Part shown: piece by piece, positions 12,290 through 26,399 of the stretch | Layout of the letters: each line of letters starts with the position of its first letter | How positions within the stretch are numbered: the first letter of the stretch is position 1 | DNA from: Prorocentrum cordatum | Lineage: Eukaryota; Sar; Dinophyceae; Prorocentrales; Prorocentraceae | NCBI GenBank assembly: GCA_963575745.1 | Contig: CAUYUJ010018901.1 | Coordinates: 12,501 to 76,500 of the forward strand | DNA length: 64,000 nucleotides | Direction of reading: 5' to 3' | Notes under the pieces: generated by a model | What the model was told of the DNA's origin: nothing | The model's input: only the letters and a program-made list of their open reading frames with translations | Database searches by the model: none | Program-made: the position numbers and the translations under genes

Positions 12290-12575
12290 CAAACTGATGG
12301 CCCTCGGCAACGCAGCATGAGATCTCTGAATCCGCCCTGGGAACACCTCGGGGCCCTGTAGAAACGACCAGAAGAGTTCCCAGATGGGCCCAAGAAAATC
12401 TGAACAGGCCCGTTCAGGGAGTGACTTCCACGGACTCTGAAAAGTGCGACCTGACAGTGACGCCATTACTTGCAGGGGGCTGTTGGCGGCGGGGCCCACA
12501 ACAGAAAAACAGTTATAAGATGCGAGTGCATGCGGCATTTGTTGGTTTATTATTCCTGTCTGCATGCTGCACCCT
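12290..12575. other. Unique spacer without recognised gene
   Basis: About 290 bp of non-repetitive sequence between the compound microsatellite and the next Repeat A block. Short frames on both strands show no recognisable motif. Confidence 0.4.
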
Positions 12576-12579
12576 TCTG

Positions 12580-13880
12580 CATTCTTGGGGCCGCCTGGAT
12601 GTTCTCTCAGGCGGTCCTGGACACCCCTTCAGCCGTCTTGGAGGTCTCTTGGAGGCAACATGGGCCGTCTTGAGATTATCTTGGCAACCGCTCGGACCGT
12701 CTGGGAGCACCCCGAGCTTGACAAAGCGAGAAACTCCAGAGCTTGAAACAAAACACGTGGACATCAATGACGTGTTCCCTTTGGGGTTTCTTTGAGTGTC
12801 ACTGGGGTCCGCATTCGGGCCTCTTCGGTTCTTCTGGGGGCCCCTTAGGGCGGCAGGTTGGACTTCGCGGCTCGCATTCTCCCTCTGCGGCCATTGTTGG
12901 GGCACTCTTGGGCCCTCTTGGAGCCCTCTTGGGCTGCCTGGGAACACTCTTGGGAGCTTCTGGGGCTGTCAAGAAGCCATTCATGGGGCCGCCGGGGCGA
13001 GCTTGGAGAATCGGAGATACGAAACGGCGAGAACCCAAACCAACATTGAATCAAACACAAAAAAACATGCCTGGAGGCGAACGGCTCGAATTGATGGTTC
13101 GCGCTTCGGCTCTTGGGCCCTCCTTGGCGTCGTCTTGGGGCGTCTTGAGCGCTTCTGAGTTCGTCATGGAGCCCAGGCCGTCCTGGGCCTCGCTTGGGGC
13201 CCTCTACAGCCGTCTTGGAGCCTTCTTGGGGAGCTTGTGGGAACCATTGCGGTGATCTTGGAGCATCGGAAAGTCGGAAGAGCGATTGAGCCAAACATCA
13301 AGAAAGGAGAACAAACCAATGAGCATCGATTTTCTTTGCCACTCAGAACTAGATTGTGCTGGCTTGGGGATATGTTCAAGCGCCCTGGAGCGCTCTCGGG
13401 CTGTCCCGGAAATCACTTGGTCCGTTTGGAAGCCTTCCGGGGTGGTCTTCGGGTGTTCTTGGGGCCCTGTTGAGGCGTCTTGACCGCTTCTGGGTCCGTC
13501 TTGAAGCCCTCTTGGGCTGTCCTGGGGCTCTCTTGGGGGCCTCTGGGGCCGTCTTGGAGCCTTCTTGGGGAGCTCGTGGGAATCTTTGAGGCGATCGCGG
13601 GGCATCGGAGGGTCGGAAAGGCGAGCATGGCAAAAATCAACGACAAAAACCCTGAACATCAATCGATTTGCCCTCTCAGAACTCTCTTGTGAGGTGAATA
13701 GTGCCAGCTTGAGGCTATCTCGGGGCGTGTTGGTCCGCTTGCGGACTGTCCTCGAGATCACGTGGGCCGTGTGGAGACCATCCTGGATAGTCTTGGGGCC
13801 GCCTTGGGGCTCTCTTGAACGCCTCTGGGGCCCTCTTGGAGGCCTCTTGGGGCGTTCTGGGGCACTCTTTTTTTGCGCAA
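12580..13880 (+). repeat. Repeat A block
   Basis: Four to five diverged units, each with GGGCCGTCTTGG runs and a unit end of the type GGTCGGAAAGGCGAG...CAAACACAAAAA (13015, 13265, 13605). No gene recognised in 12580-14020. Confidence 0.8.
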
Positions 13881-14107
13881 AGGCAAGGCGCAGTGCAGCA
13901 ACAGTAGTCTGGCTGACGGCGAAGTCCCATGCAGCATCTAAGGCAAGCGATGGCACTGGTAATGAATTAATATTTGAGGCAGGAAAAAAAGATGCAACGC
14001 AACACACTGCCGTCTTTGGGCGCTTTGGGGGGCCTATTGGGCCGCCTTGGAACGTCGGACAGCCGAAAAGGCTGGAAAACCCAAATCTTTCCAAAAACCT
14101 TTCTAAA

Positions 14108-14127
14108 GTTACCGATTTCGGTCACTT
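14108..14127. repeat. Left target-site duplication (20 bp)
   Basis: GTTACCGATTTCGGTCACTT, identical to 15022-15041. It immediately precedes a T-run that is the poly-A tail of a minus-strand insert. Confidence 0.92.
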
Positions 14128-15021
14128 TTTTTTTTTTGTGGACCCTGGCTTCAGCCGAAGCATTCTAAATGAACTCGATCTCCCGCGCGTCGGATTGCGG
14201 CCCACCAACTGCACGATCTCCCGTTTCGAGACGTACCATGGCGGACGATTCAGTGCTTCGCGCTGGCTAGTCATTGCGATGGTGCAAAGAATTCAAGCAG
14301 TGAGATGACTGATCAGGAGCATGAAGAGGCGAAAGATGGGGCAATCGTCAGCAAGTTCTGTGCCCGGGCCACCCAGGGCATCGCTGCCGAGTGCTGCTGC
14401 CTGCCACAAGGCTGCAGACTTCGCAAAAACAGAAAGCACAAAAAACGTGCAACCAAGCTGCAAATCTACGGGCGCGGGTGGGTACAGTGAAGACCCATGC
14501 CAAGAAACACCCTGCTTGCTTTCAGGGTGCCCTGGGCTTCTTGGGTTACGATGGTTTTGCCTTGTGGAAGGTTTCTTGTGGACTGGCCTTCACTGTACGC
14601 TCCCTCGGCTGCCGCCCCCAGTGACCGCGCTGGCCCTGGGCCGCGCTGCCTGGGGTCCTCACTTCCAGCCCCTGCTTGCCGCGTCCCCTTTGCACGGGGA
14701 CACGGACGGGCGCGCGCGCCCCTGGGGGGGAGCCCCCCCCCCGCCTTCTGAGAGCCCCGCGGCTTCCAGGACGACCTCTTCTCGGAAAGTGGGGTGGCTT
14801 CTAAGAGGCCCCCCCCAGAATGCTGAGAATGCTGGCCTCCTGCAGCGCTCACGCCGCCAGGAATGGCCTCACAACGAACTCATAAATAACCTCGCGACCC
14901 AACTTTACATGGCGGCCCTACGGGCCAAAGTGGTATGCCAACCGATGAGGGGCGCTCACAGCGCATCCGTCCGCGCGGAGCGACTAGAACTCGTCTGCGC
15001 AGAGCGGCTTCGGGCTTCGGG
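14128..15021 (-). mobile_element. Retroposed insert of about 0.9 kb with poly-A tail
   Basis: Inserted into a Repeat A copy. The flanks 14020-14127 and 15022-15215 together equal 10440-10745, and a 20-bp duplication borders the insert. The left edge is a T-run (14126-14137), meaning the inserted strand is the minus strand with a 3' poly-A. A long target duplication plus poly-A is the signature of LINE-machinery retroposition. I could not recognise a protein: minus-strand frames are short, and a 61-codon plus-strand frame at 14305-14490 has a basic C-terminus but no known motif. No spliced leader is visible at the 5' edge (15021), so the copy may be 5'-truncated or derive from a non-coding RNA. 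It contains a 28-bp inverted repeat (14482-14598). Confidence 0.82.
14482..14598. repeat. Imperfect inverted repeat, arms of 28 bp
   Basis: Arm 1 begins GTACAGTGAAGACC and ends AAGAAAC. Arm 2 (14571-14598) read on the other strand begins GTACAGTGAAGGCC and ends AAGAAAC. A spacer of about 60 bp contains a second short complementary pair (CACCCTG/CAGGGTG). The transcript of the insert could fold here into a long hairpin. Confidence 0.7.
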
Positions 15022-15041
15022 GTTACCGATTTCGGTCACTT
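15022..15041. repeat. Right target-site duplication (20 bp)
   Basis: Same 20 bases as 14108-14127. The interrupted Repeat A copy continues from here to about 15215. Confidence 0.92.
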
Positions 15042-15209
15042 GAAGCGCTCTGGAGAGGCGTCTTGAAGCGTCGTGGAGTGCCTTGGGGGGGCCTCCCGGG
15101 CCGTCTTGGGCCTATCTCGGGCGTCCAGGAGCGCTCCTTCGGCGACTCGGGGCCCGCTTGGGCCGTCTGAGGGGCCTCTGGAAGCCCTCCTGGACTAGTT
15201 TGGACATCC

Positions 15210-15210
15210 C

Positions 15211-15249
<39 letters not shown>

Positions 15250-15290
15250 TTGAACCACGCGCGCGCTGCGCGCGCGCTTTGGTTCTAGCA
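15210..15290. repeat. (TA)n plus hairpin H
   Basis: CCCGGGA, then (TA)n to 15247, then CTTGAACCACGCGCGCGCTG and its inverse CGCGCGCGCTTTGGTTCTAG. The full palindrome GAACCA...TGGTTC is preserved here better than at 6913 or 58937. Confidence 0.8.
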
Positions 15291-15299
15291 AGATGCGGC

Positions 15300-15985
15300 G
15301 ACGGTCTAGGGTTCGCAGCATCGGAGAGCAGAAAGACTTCTATCAATCATGATCAATCAGCAAACCGCACCATCCCTCTATGCCCCCACGGATGCACGCC
15401 ATGAGCCCCAGTCGACCTTAATCCTGCATTCTCCTCTCAGCAAACCCTCTCAATCCCTTCCCTTTCCACACCCTTGTTGGCGGACCAATGGAATCACATT
15501 CCACGCGGCAGAGGAGCTGTTGCGGGCGCGGTGGACGAATTCCACTTGGCATGCAACGCGAAAAAGTATGTTCGTTGTCGACGCGGTGGACGTGTTCCAC
15601 TCGGCGTGCAACCATGAAACATACAGAGGGCCGCAGGTCGAAATAGGATTCCGCATGATCCCACTTCAGCTGCCTACATACCATTTGTTTCATTCCCAAG
15701 GGGGCGCCTCGAGAAAACAACTCACACACGTACAGCAGCAGCTCGTGTGTCCACCGGGGGGAGGAGGGGGGGCGGGCCCCAGTGCTTAATCAACCCGGTT
15801 GAAGCAGCCGCTTTAAGCAGCCAAGATCTGGTCTTTGGGGAGGAGGGAGCGGGGGCCCGCGCCGATCGGCGAAACAAGACATAAGAAACAGCTACGTACC
15901 TCTCAAGACGGCTCAACGGGCCCGATTTCGGCACACCCCTCACGCACTCTACGCCTATCCAAGGCCTAGACGACCCAGAGCGTCC
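15300..15985. other. Low-copy spacer, no recognised gene
   Basis: A plus frame at 15349-15789 (146 codons) has fairly even composition but no motif I recognise. It contains a diverged tandem duplication of about 60 bp, GCGGTGGACGAATTCCAC near 15529 against GCGGTGGACGTGTTCCAC near 15582. Confidence 0.35.
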
Positions 15986-19005
<3,020 letters not shown>

Positions 19006-19245
19006 CAGCGAAGCATGCCGACCGTGGTGTGCTTCAGGCGTGTCTCCGCGTGCCCTCGCCCATAGCCCCTGTGTCTTCTTCCTCCTGCCTCTTCTTCTAT
19101 CTTCCTACATCTATCTTGTTGAGGGAGCCGAAGAGGAGGAAGAGGAGGAGGGAGAGAAGGCGATGGGAGGCAAAACAGAAGGCGGTCGTCCTCGAGTCCT
19201 ACACGTACCCGACTCTGACGACTCACACGACGGCGACCTCTCAGA
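19006..19245 (-). mobile_element. Element B, copy 1
   Basis: Read on the minus strand, this copy has a body rich in CTCC, then GAGACACGCCTGAAG and GGTCGGCATGCTTCGCTGG, and then a (TAG)n tail. The same order occurs at 25540-25785 (minus-strand TAG equivalent, i.e. plus-strand TAC), 26455-26620 and 63075-63195. Short body, conserved 3' end and a trinucleotide tail resemble a SINE-like element, but I see no RNA polymerase III boxes with certainty. Neighbouring minisatellite M1 accompanies most copies. Confidence 0.65.
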
Positions 19246-19616
19246 CGATGATGGCGGCGACGACGACGACGACGACGACCACGCTTACGATGACAACGAC
19301 GACTTCGACGACGACGATTCAATGGACGACGGCGTCGACGATCCAGCGATCTTTCCCGTCCAGTTCTGCAGTGCGCACGCGGCACAAGTCACTACCCTGC
19401 TCAGGCACGCAGCTCTGAGCTGCACCTGAAAGGCAGGCTCGCCCATCAAGTCGGGCGCGGGCAGCAGGCGGCAGGTTAGGAGGGAGAGGGGGAAGAGGAG
19501 CACAAGGGGAAACTCGCCTCCAAGATCGGCCCCCTCGAACAGATCTGAGGAATCACGGAACTCAGAGTGTGCACGTCCTGGACCAGAATGCAGGTGGATG
19601 TGAGTAGTTGGGGCCC

Positions 19617-19765
19617 CTCGCCCTGGTGCGAGTCGTTCGGGCCCCTCCTTGTGCGTGTCGTTCGGGCCCCTCGCCGAACGACTCACACATCGAGGAGGGG
19701 CCCGAACGACTCTGACCAGGAGGGGGGGCCCGAACGACTCACACCAGGAGGAGAGCACCGAACGA
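19617..19765. repeat. Minisatellite M1, inverted arrangement
   Basis: M1 unit is roughly CGAACGACTCACACCAGGAC plus GAGGGGCC (25-28 bp). Here the first two units (19625-19672) are in inverse orientation to the following ones (19673-19765), so the array is a head-to-head palindrome around 19672. Confidence 0.8.
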
Positions 19766-19859
19766 ATCCACTGCACCGTGGTAGCGGCCACACCCACGGA
19801 TAAAACTGCCTGATCTCCCAGTGTGGCAAAGTAGCGATACCACCCATTACTGATGCAGC

Positions 19860-20345
19860 GGTGTATCACAAGGTAATCCCAGTACTGGACGAGAGACCAT
19901 ACACCATCTCAGCCCACTGCCGGACACCCGAAGGAACCCAGCAATCACCAATAATTAGAGGCAATAACGGCGAGTACAGTAACCAGCACCATCACCTGAG
20001 CAGAATAACCAGCACCATTACAGAGTATAGAAACCAGCACCAGAGAACCCACGAACGGAAGCTCAGTTGAGGCAACATCCCGTGTCCCGACTCGCCCTAC
20101 CCAGAGTCATAATGGTAAGTAGTGCACTCGACAGTCGTGCAATAAAGAGCATACACCATCTGAGCCCAATGCCGTACGTGTTCCTCCAACAAAGTCATAC
20201 GGGCGTCCAGGAACGCGTGGCTCTCTTGCCTAGTAGGTGCAGGACTGAACCATCACTGAGTACAGAAACCCGCACTCCCACCAGAACAGGGTAACCAGCA
20301 CCATCACAGAGTACACTAATCAGCACCAGAGAACCAAAGTACGGG
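19860..20345. repeat. Diverged tandem repeat of about 260 bp
   Basis: ACCATCTCAGCCCACTGCCG (19902) recurs as ACCATCTGAGCCCAATGCCG (20155), and ACCAGCACCATCACAGAGTA-type motifs recur at 20009 and 20300. A further fragment (GAGGCAACATCCCGTTTCC) lies at 20496. It flanks the 3' side of the Helitron reading frame and may belong to its non-coding end. Confidence 0.6.
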
Positions 20346-23092
20346 GTTCAGCCGAGTGGAGTACAAGTCCCACTAGCAAGCTGTTTCCTATAGCACAGCC
20401 CACCTGAAGCGCCACTGAAAATGAGTAGAGGCACATCCACCATTGGATAGATACCGAAGCCGTAGCTATGTATACAAGAACCCCCGAACCCACTGAGGCA
20501 ACATCCCGTTTCCAGCCTCACTATACCCAGAGATAGTGTCGCCAGTAGTACGTCTGAGACGACGAGCTCCGTGGGTACCTCATCGTCCCCAGGCTTTGCT
20601 CCACCATTCCGGCATCGGTTGCAACTCGTCCAAGAACTTGCGGTCGTCGGCGGATGTCGCTCCGTCGCTGCCCGGCCAGCGTTTCTCTCCAAAAATACGG
20701 GGGTCAGCGGGCATTTGGCCTGGTGAATGCGGCAATGGCACTTGCACTTTCGCTTGCTCTTCTGCAGTGCTTTGCGCGGGTGGCGCACTCTTTCTTCGAT
20801 GTCAGCGACGCACTCCTTGCACTGTAGCTTCTTGCGATTGTGATGCTTGTGGTGCTCCAGTAGCGTTTGGTTGAACTTACGGGCGCCGAACCTGCAAGAG
20901 CACCTCTGGCGCATGTACGTCTCCAGGTCAGACGGGTCGAATCTTAGCGCACGGCATGCTTTGCAGACCAAAGTTGTGCCCTGAGAAGACGCGTGATTCT
21001 TGCGTTCAGACTTCGACCAGTACTTCAGCTCATACGCCGTTGTACATTTCCCGCGCCGCAGCTTCGTCTGACAGTCCAGGCAGACCAAGCGGGACTTCTC
21101 CTGCCTCTTCGCGTTGTACAACACGTTTTTGTCGAACGCCAGGCTGCCCAACTGCTCCAAGCAATCTTCGCACTGGTGCTCGTCGTACTTGCCGGGCGCG
21201 AACCCTCGGTCTGCGCAGCCCGGGCACACGAGGTCTCGATCGGAATGCCGACGGTGCTTCATAATTTGCGCGCCCCACGCGCCTGCATCAAAAACTTCTT
21301 TGCAAGCAGAGCACCCGTGGCTTTGCGGGGTGAGGCTCTTCTTCCAGTCATCACGTTCCACACGCCGCTTGCATAGTGAATCGTCTGGCGGGCGTGCCCT
21401 TGCAGCGATTCCATCGGGCATCCCTTGGGAAGCCTCGGCCGCCCGCGCAGCCCGAGAAGGCATTGCGCCGACCTCGCGCGCGCAGTCCATGCATCTCGTC
21501 CACCTCCCCTGCGACACGTACTTCTCGTAGAAGTCGGCGGCTGCTCTCATGCCGAAGTCGCGGGCGTCGAGCATGTAATCCTGCTTCCCTGTGAGGTAGC
21601 AGCAGGCGCACAGGTGCTTCCTCGCCATGGGGTCCATCTTCTCAGCTTCAGCGGCCTCGTCATCAAGCGTACTCCATTCATGGACCGCCTCGTCTCCAGT
21701 GATCTGGCCGGACAGCTTCCGCATCAGTCGCTCGGGCCCCACTGGGTTGCCGAGGCCGAACAGCAAGGTCGAGAACGGCTGCATGACGCAGATGTTTAGC
21801 AATCGCTTCACTCTGGACAAGCATACGAAGGCAGCAATCTGAGCTGTCATGGACCCCCTGCTGGACCAATGCTTCAGGTCCGCGAATGCCGCTTCCAACG
21901 TCGCCCCCTGGATCATGTGAGCGGTGGAGGCGAAGTCGGGGAGAATCCAGAAGCCCGTGCGCCGAGCTTCGATGCCCGTGTGCTTATTGACTTTCCAGGT
22001 CCTGGATCTCCGCTTCAACGGGTACACGCCCGTCGGCAGCTTCCCTATGCTCCACTGTGCTTCTGGGAAGTGTATATAGATAACCAAGGGCAACCTATCC
22101 AGTATGAACTCGCCATCGATCTCCTGTGGCGTGCATTCAGGAGCCATGGCCCATCCGTAAATCACTCCCTTCCGGTGTCTGTACAGCTGTCTGTTTCGAT
22201 CGACGCTGCCCGTCAACCGAATTGGCATGCCTTTGGCCAATGGGTAGGTGCTGGGAATGTTGCCCGTCTCCTGGTCGTGCCTTTTCAGCCAGGAGAACAA
22301 TTTCTCGTCCAATTTCTCCCGCGGCAGATCGCGATCTCCTGGATGCAACGGCACATCTCGAGCGTGGCACCACGAGAGCTGAACGTTCTTCTGCTTGGCA
22401 AACTCCCTCGCGCGCAGGTTCGTCGCGAAGTACCTGGGCACGTTGAAGGTGTACAGAGCTGGCGCGCCGCTGAATGGGTTCATGCGAAGCTCTGGCGCCA
22501 GCGAGTCGGCGTCGGTCAGCACCCTGTGTCTCGTGCCTCGCTCCGCACGGCACTCCGCGCACTCGCCCTCTGGCGACTTGAGCAGCGCCGCCATGTCGGC
22601 GCACCCTCCCGAGAAGCGCTCTTTCCAAGTGTTGCGATACGGGCCAAGTACTGGGTCGTCAACCACGTCGTCGTTGCAACCGCACTTACCCGCGCGCGGG
22701 AATGTCAACGTCGGGAGCCCGTGGAAGTAGCTGTAGTCCTCCATGCTGAGGTTACCAACTCTGCACTGGCCCAAAAACGAGTTGTACCATTCATCGTCGC
22801 ACCTCATCACTTCAGTCAACTGCCAGAAAGATCGCACGCTGTCGACGCCGTCCTGCCAGACAAGCTCCAACGCGCGGTGCGCGCACCCTGCCGGCACGTC
22901 CAGCGGGTTAGATGCCAGGAAGGTGCCCGTCACGGGGTGCAGCTGCCAAAAATCAGCGCACATGACAACGTTCACTCCCCCGAAGGCGCGCTGCGACTCC
23001 CCCGCCCTCTTCTTGCACGTGCCCCTCGCCCGGACAGCGGCACTTACCACTCGTTCCAGGGTGCCCAGCAGCTCCGCGGACATCATGCTCAC

Positions 23093-23558
23093 CTTGAAAT
23101 AATGCATACGGAACATGTCTCGTATTCTCTGTGGGCTGAACTATGCTCATTGCCTCCACAGTCCATGCAGGCATGGAACCGCATGGGGTGCACTAGAGGG
23201 TTACCAGACTTTGCCATGAGGGCGCCTTTACATGTGACGAGGAGCCCGAACGACTCACACCACGAGAAGGCCGAACGACTCACACCAGGACGAGGGGCCC
23301 GAACAACTCACACGACCAAGAACTCGAACGACTCACACCAGGAGGAGGGGCCCGAACAACTCACACAAGGACGAGGGGCTCCAGCGACTCACATCACGAG
23401 GAGCCCGAACGCCTCACACCAGGACGAGCGGCCCGAACGACTCACACAACGAGGAGCCCGAACGACTCACACCAGGAGGAGGGGCCCCAACGACTCACAC
23501 CACGAGGAGCCCGAACGACTCACACCACGAGGAGTTACTCGTTCGGTCCCCTCGAAAC
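23093..23558 (-). other. Spliceosomal intron inside the Helitron helicase
   Basis: Joining ...GACGAG|GTTTCG (donor at 23558) to TTTCAAG|GTGAGC (exon resumes at 23092) gives D-E-V-S-M-M-S, restoring the helicase motif II to the following strand in phase 0. GT donor and AG|G acceptor fit dinoflagellate introns. Most of the intron is minisatellite M1. Confidence 0.88.
23237..23545 (+). repeat. Minisatellite M1 inside the Helitron intron
   Basis: About 12 units of CGAACGACTCACACCA(C/G)GA plus GGAGCCC or GGAGGGGCCC, 22-28 bp each, with alternating short and long unit types. It lies wholly within the intron. Confidence 0.92.
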
Positions 23559-25199
23559 CTCGTCGATGATGATCACGCGCAGGGCCCCGCACTTCATGGA
23601 CTGCTTGCGCCTGTCGCCCGCGGCATTCCCGTCGTCGTTCCGCACAGGAATGCCGCTCCAGTGGTGCGCCGTGTGGCCGTTGATCGGCGCCGCCATGGCA
23701 TTTTGAAACGCCAACGTGCGGCGTCTGTGGCGCGCAGGTGGTCCAGGAGGCCACGGAGGGTTTCGACGCGCAGTTTGTCCTGATTCTTGATGACCCATTG
23801 CAGACGTTGGCTTTCTACTTTGGCGTAGGCGTCCACTACGTACTGTTGGAACAGTCGACCGGCGCAGCATGGGAGTTCCACGGTGTGGGAATCCGCAGGC
23901 TCGCGCTGCATGATGCGGTAGGCGTAGAACTCCCGGAGGTGAAGCTTGCGCGTTGTCTTTGCGCCCACGGCGTCCGCGTGCAATGCGGTGGAGTAACCGA
24001 CAGTGCCAGCGACGTGGATGAGAGGGTACGTAAGCGGGTCCACGTGCTCGGACAAGAAGGACAACTCGTGGGTTGCGTCGGAGCCGTCTGTGCGACGTGT
24101 AAACACAGAGACGTAGTGGGGGGGCAGGGGCCCCTCGCCGACAACGGCGCAGGCCACCTCGGCCGCGGACGGGGCGCCGCATCGTCGCGGGTCCTTTTCC
24201 ACACCCCCCGCGAAACGGAGAACGTGTTCGGGGGCAGATGCGCCATTGGCGGCCCTAGATGCTTCGACGACGTCGTGCATGTGTCGGAAGTGCGACGGGC
24301 ACGGGTTGGCGGAAGTGTGCACGAGCATTCTGAGCAGGAGGTCGAGGACGTCTCGTTGCAGGTCGGGGAGCGACTCGGCTCGGGCTGTCGTCGCTTCTGC
24401 GGGGTCGTAAATGTAGAGTTGGGAGTACTTCGGACTGCGACTCGCTACTGGGTACAGCGTGCCAACGGACCTGAAGGCACTGCCGTGGAGTACGAACACC
24501 GGCGGACCTCTGCCAGAGGAGACCTCCGTGGGGGTCCTCCGCGCGGCGACAGTGCTCTCGCTGTTGAAGGATGCGAATCCAAGGGCGCAGTTGCACGACC
24601 GAATGTGCTGCGTGAAGTGGTCGTGGGAAGGACCCGGACGAAGAAGCTGAGCCATTTCGGCCGGAGCGGGAGGCAGTAGGGGGATGCCAGCCAGGGCCCC
24701 GTACCTGCAGCACGCGCCGAAGTCCTTTCTGCGTGCTGCCGGGCAACGCGCGCGTTCGGCGAAAAAGTGCAGAGCCCCGCACGTTGCGCAGGCTCCGTGA
24801 AAGTGGCTGGTCGGAGAGAGCGACGCTTTCGGAACGCGGTTGCTGCACCATTCGTCTGTCGACCACCGGCCGGCGCGGTGGCCGGCGCGTGCGCCGAGAG
24901 AAGTCCCAGGCACGGGTTCTGCGAACCAGTACCGATGCGCTGCGCAGGCGGGCGGACAGCTGGACGAGTTCGGAAGTGCTACGCGGGTGGACTTGAGGCG
25001 ACACCACGGCGCGGAACATTTCGGCGAGTCACGTGCTCGGAGGTACATGCGGGTGGCTGCCGCCACCTGCTTGCGGAGTGCTTGCAACGGATCGCTACGT
25101 GTTCGGGCGTGTGGGACACCAGAAGACCCCGACGTCGGAGGATGGGGCCCGGCGGCGGCGGTGGCTACCGCGGCATGTCGGACGTGGTGGTCGCCGTCG

Positions 25200-25540
25200 T
25201 CGTCGTTGTCTCGGCGTCGTCGTCGCCCTGTCGTCGTCGTCGTCGTCGTGGCGAGCAGAGCTACGCTCACTGCCCTCGCGGTGTAAGCCTCGCCATCACG
25301 TTCCACGCCATGCGGACCGAAGTGCACCGCGCCGAGCGCACCGTCGAAGCTCAAAATGGTGCGAGAAGGCCGAGGACCGACATTCTCCACGCTCGCTCCA
25401 AGGAGCCCCCGTGGCGAGCAAGAGTACAAAAGCGTACGGGCGCTTCTCCATGCCAGCCGCAAAAATGTTGCTAGTAGGCGGAAACGATTACTGGTAGGCG
25501 GAGCGAAGCTCACAGCCACACTGAAATACTGTAAGCCAGA
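25200..25540. other. Non-homologous 5' flank of Helitron copy 1
   Basis: Similarity to the second Helitron copy stops near 25188. The sequence then becomes (GTC)n (25193-25255) followed by low-copy sequence. The open frame continues through it only because of low complexity; it is not clearly part of the element. Confidence 0.5.
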
Positions 25541-25785
25541 ATGGCAACAACGACGACGCTGGTCGGGAAAGATCGCTGGACTCGACGACGAACGCCCTCT
25601 GTCTTGCCTCCCAACTCCTTCCCTCCCTCCCCCTCCTCCGACTCGTCCTCCTTCGGCTCCCCCACCAGGAAGCTGTACAAGGAGGGAGAAGGAAATAGGA
25701 GCAGAGGATATATGCAAAGGCAGGCAGACACACGATTGCACCAAACGACTGTCGGCATGCTTCGCTGGGATTGCTGTTCGGAGAT
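25540..25785 (+). mobile_element. Element B, copy 2
   Basis: Plus orientation. A CTCC-rich body (25610-25665), AAGGCAGGCAGACACACGAT, then GACTGTCGGCATGCTTCGCT, then a TAC tail beginning at 25789. It matches the minus strand of 19006-19245 in order and sequence. Confidence 0.68.
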
Positions 25786-25787
25786 AG

Positions 25788-25829
<42 letters not shown>

Positions 25830-25873
25830 ACGTACAACTACTACTACTACTACTACTACTACTACCACTACCA

Positions 25874-25930
<57 letters not shown>

Positions 25931-26178
25931 CTACTACTACTGCTGCTACTACTCGTACTACTACTTCTGCTATGACTGCTACTCGTGCTAGTACTACTAC
26001 GCGCACTACTACTTCTACGACGACGGCTACTTCTACTGCCACTGCTACTACTAGTGTCGCTGCTACTGCTACTGCTACTACTACCTCTACTCCTGCTACT
26101 GCTACTACTACTACTACTAGAACTACGAATACTACTTCATCTGCTACTAGTACTAGTACTACTACTACTACTACGACG

Positions 26179-26212
<34 letters not shown>

Positions 26213-26221
26213 GTACTACAG

Positions 26222-26273
<52 letters not shown>

Positions 26274-26320
26274 AACTACTGCTGCTACTACTACTACTAC
26301 TACTACTACTACTATTACTA

Positions 26321-26390
<70 letters not shown>

Positions 26391-26397
26391 GACTCCA
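25786..26397. repeat. (TAC)n microsatellite
   Basis: Over 600 bp of TAC triplets with scattered GAC, TGC and AGC variants in the middle third (25910-26160), older than the pure outer thirds. Confidence 0.95.
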
Positions 26398-26399
26398 CC

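Larger units (their letters stand above)
20348..25190 (-). pseudogene. Helitron Rep/helicase gene, internally deleted
   Basis: Helitrons move by rolling-circle replication using one protein with a Helitron_like_N region, a HUH/Y2 Rep nuclease and a PIF1-type helicase. Reading leftwards: a segment shared with the copy at 54.6-55.3 kb (24533-25187), then PPVFVLHGSAFRSVGTLYPV and YSQLYIYD (about 24480-24400), then EHVDPLTYPLIHVAG, GRLFQQYVVDAYAKVESQRL and NQDKLRVETLRGLLDHL, all Helitron_like_N landmarks. At about 23710 the frame changes and the text jumps to QNAMAAPINGHTAHHW, so the whole Rep nuclease and the helicase Walker A are gone. Then IIIDEVS (Walker B), a 466-nt intron, MMSAELLGTLERVV, CADFWQLHPVTG, MIQGATLEAAFADL and FVCLSRVKRLLNICVM (helicase motifs II-VI). 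The C-terminus carries about eight CxxC zinc-binding pairs. Internal deletion plus frame change make it non-autonomous. Confidence 0.85.
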
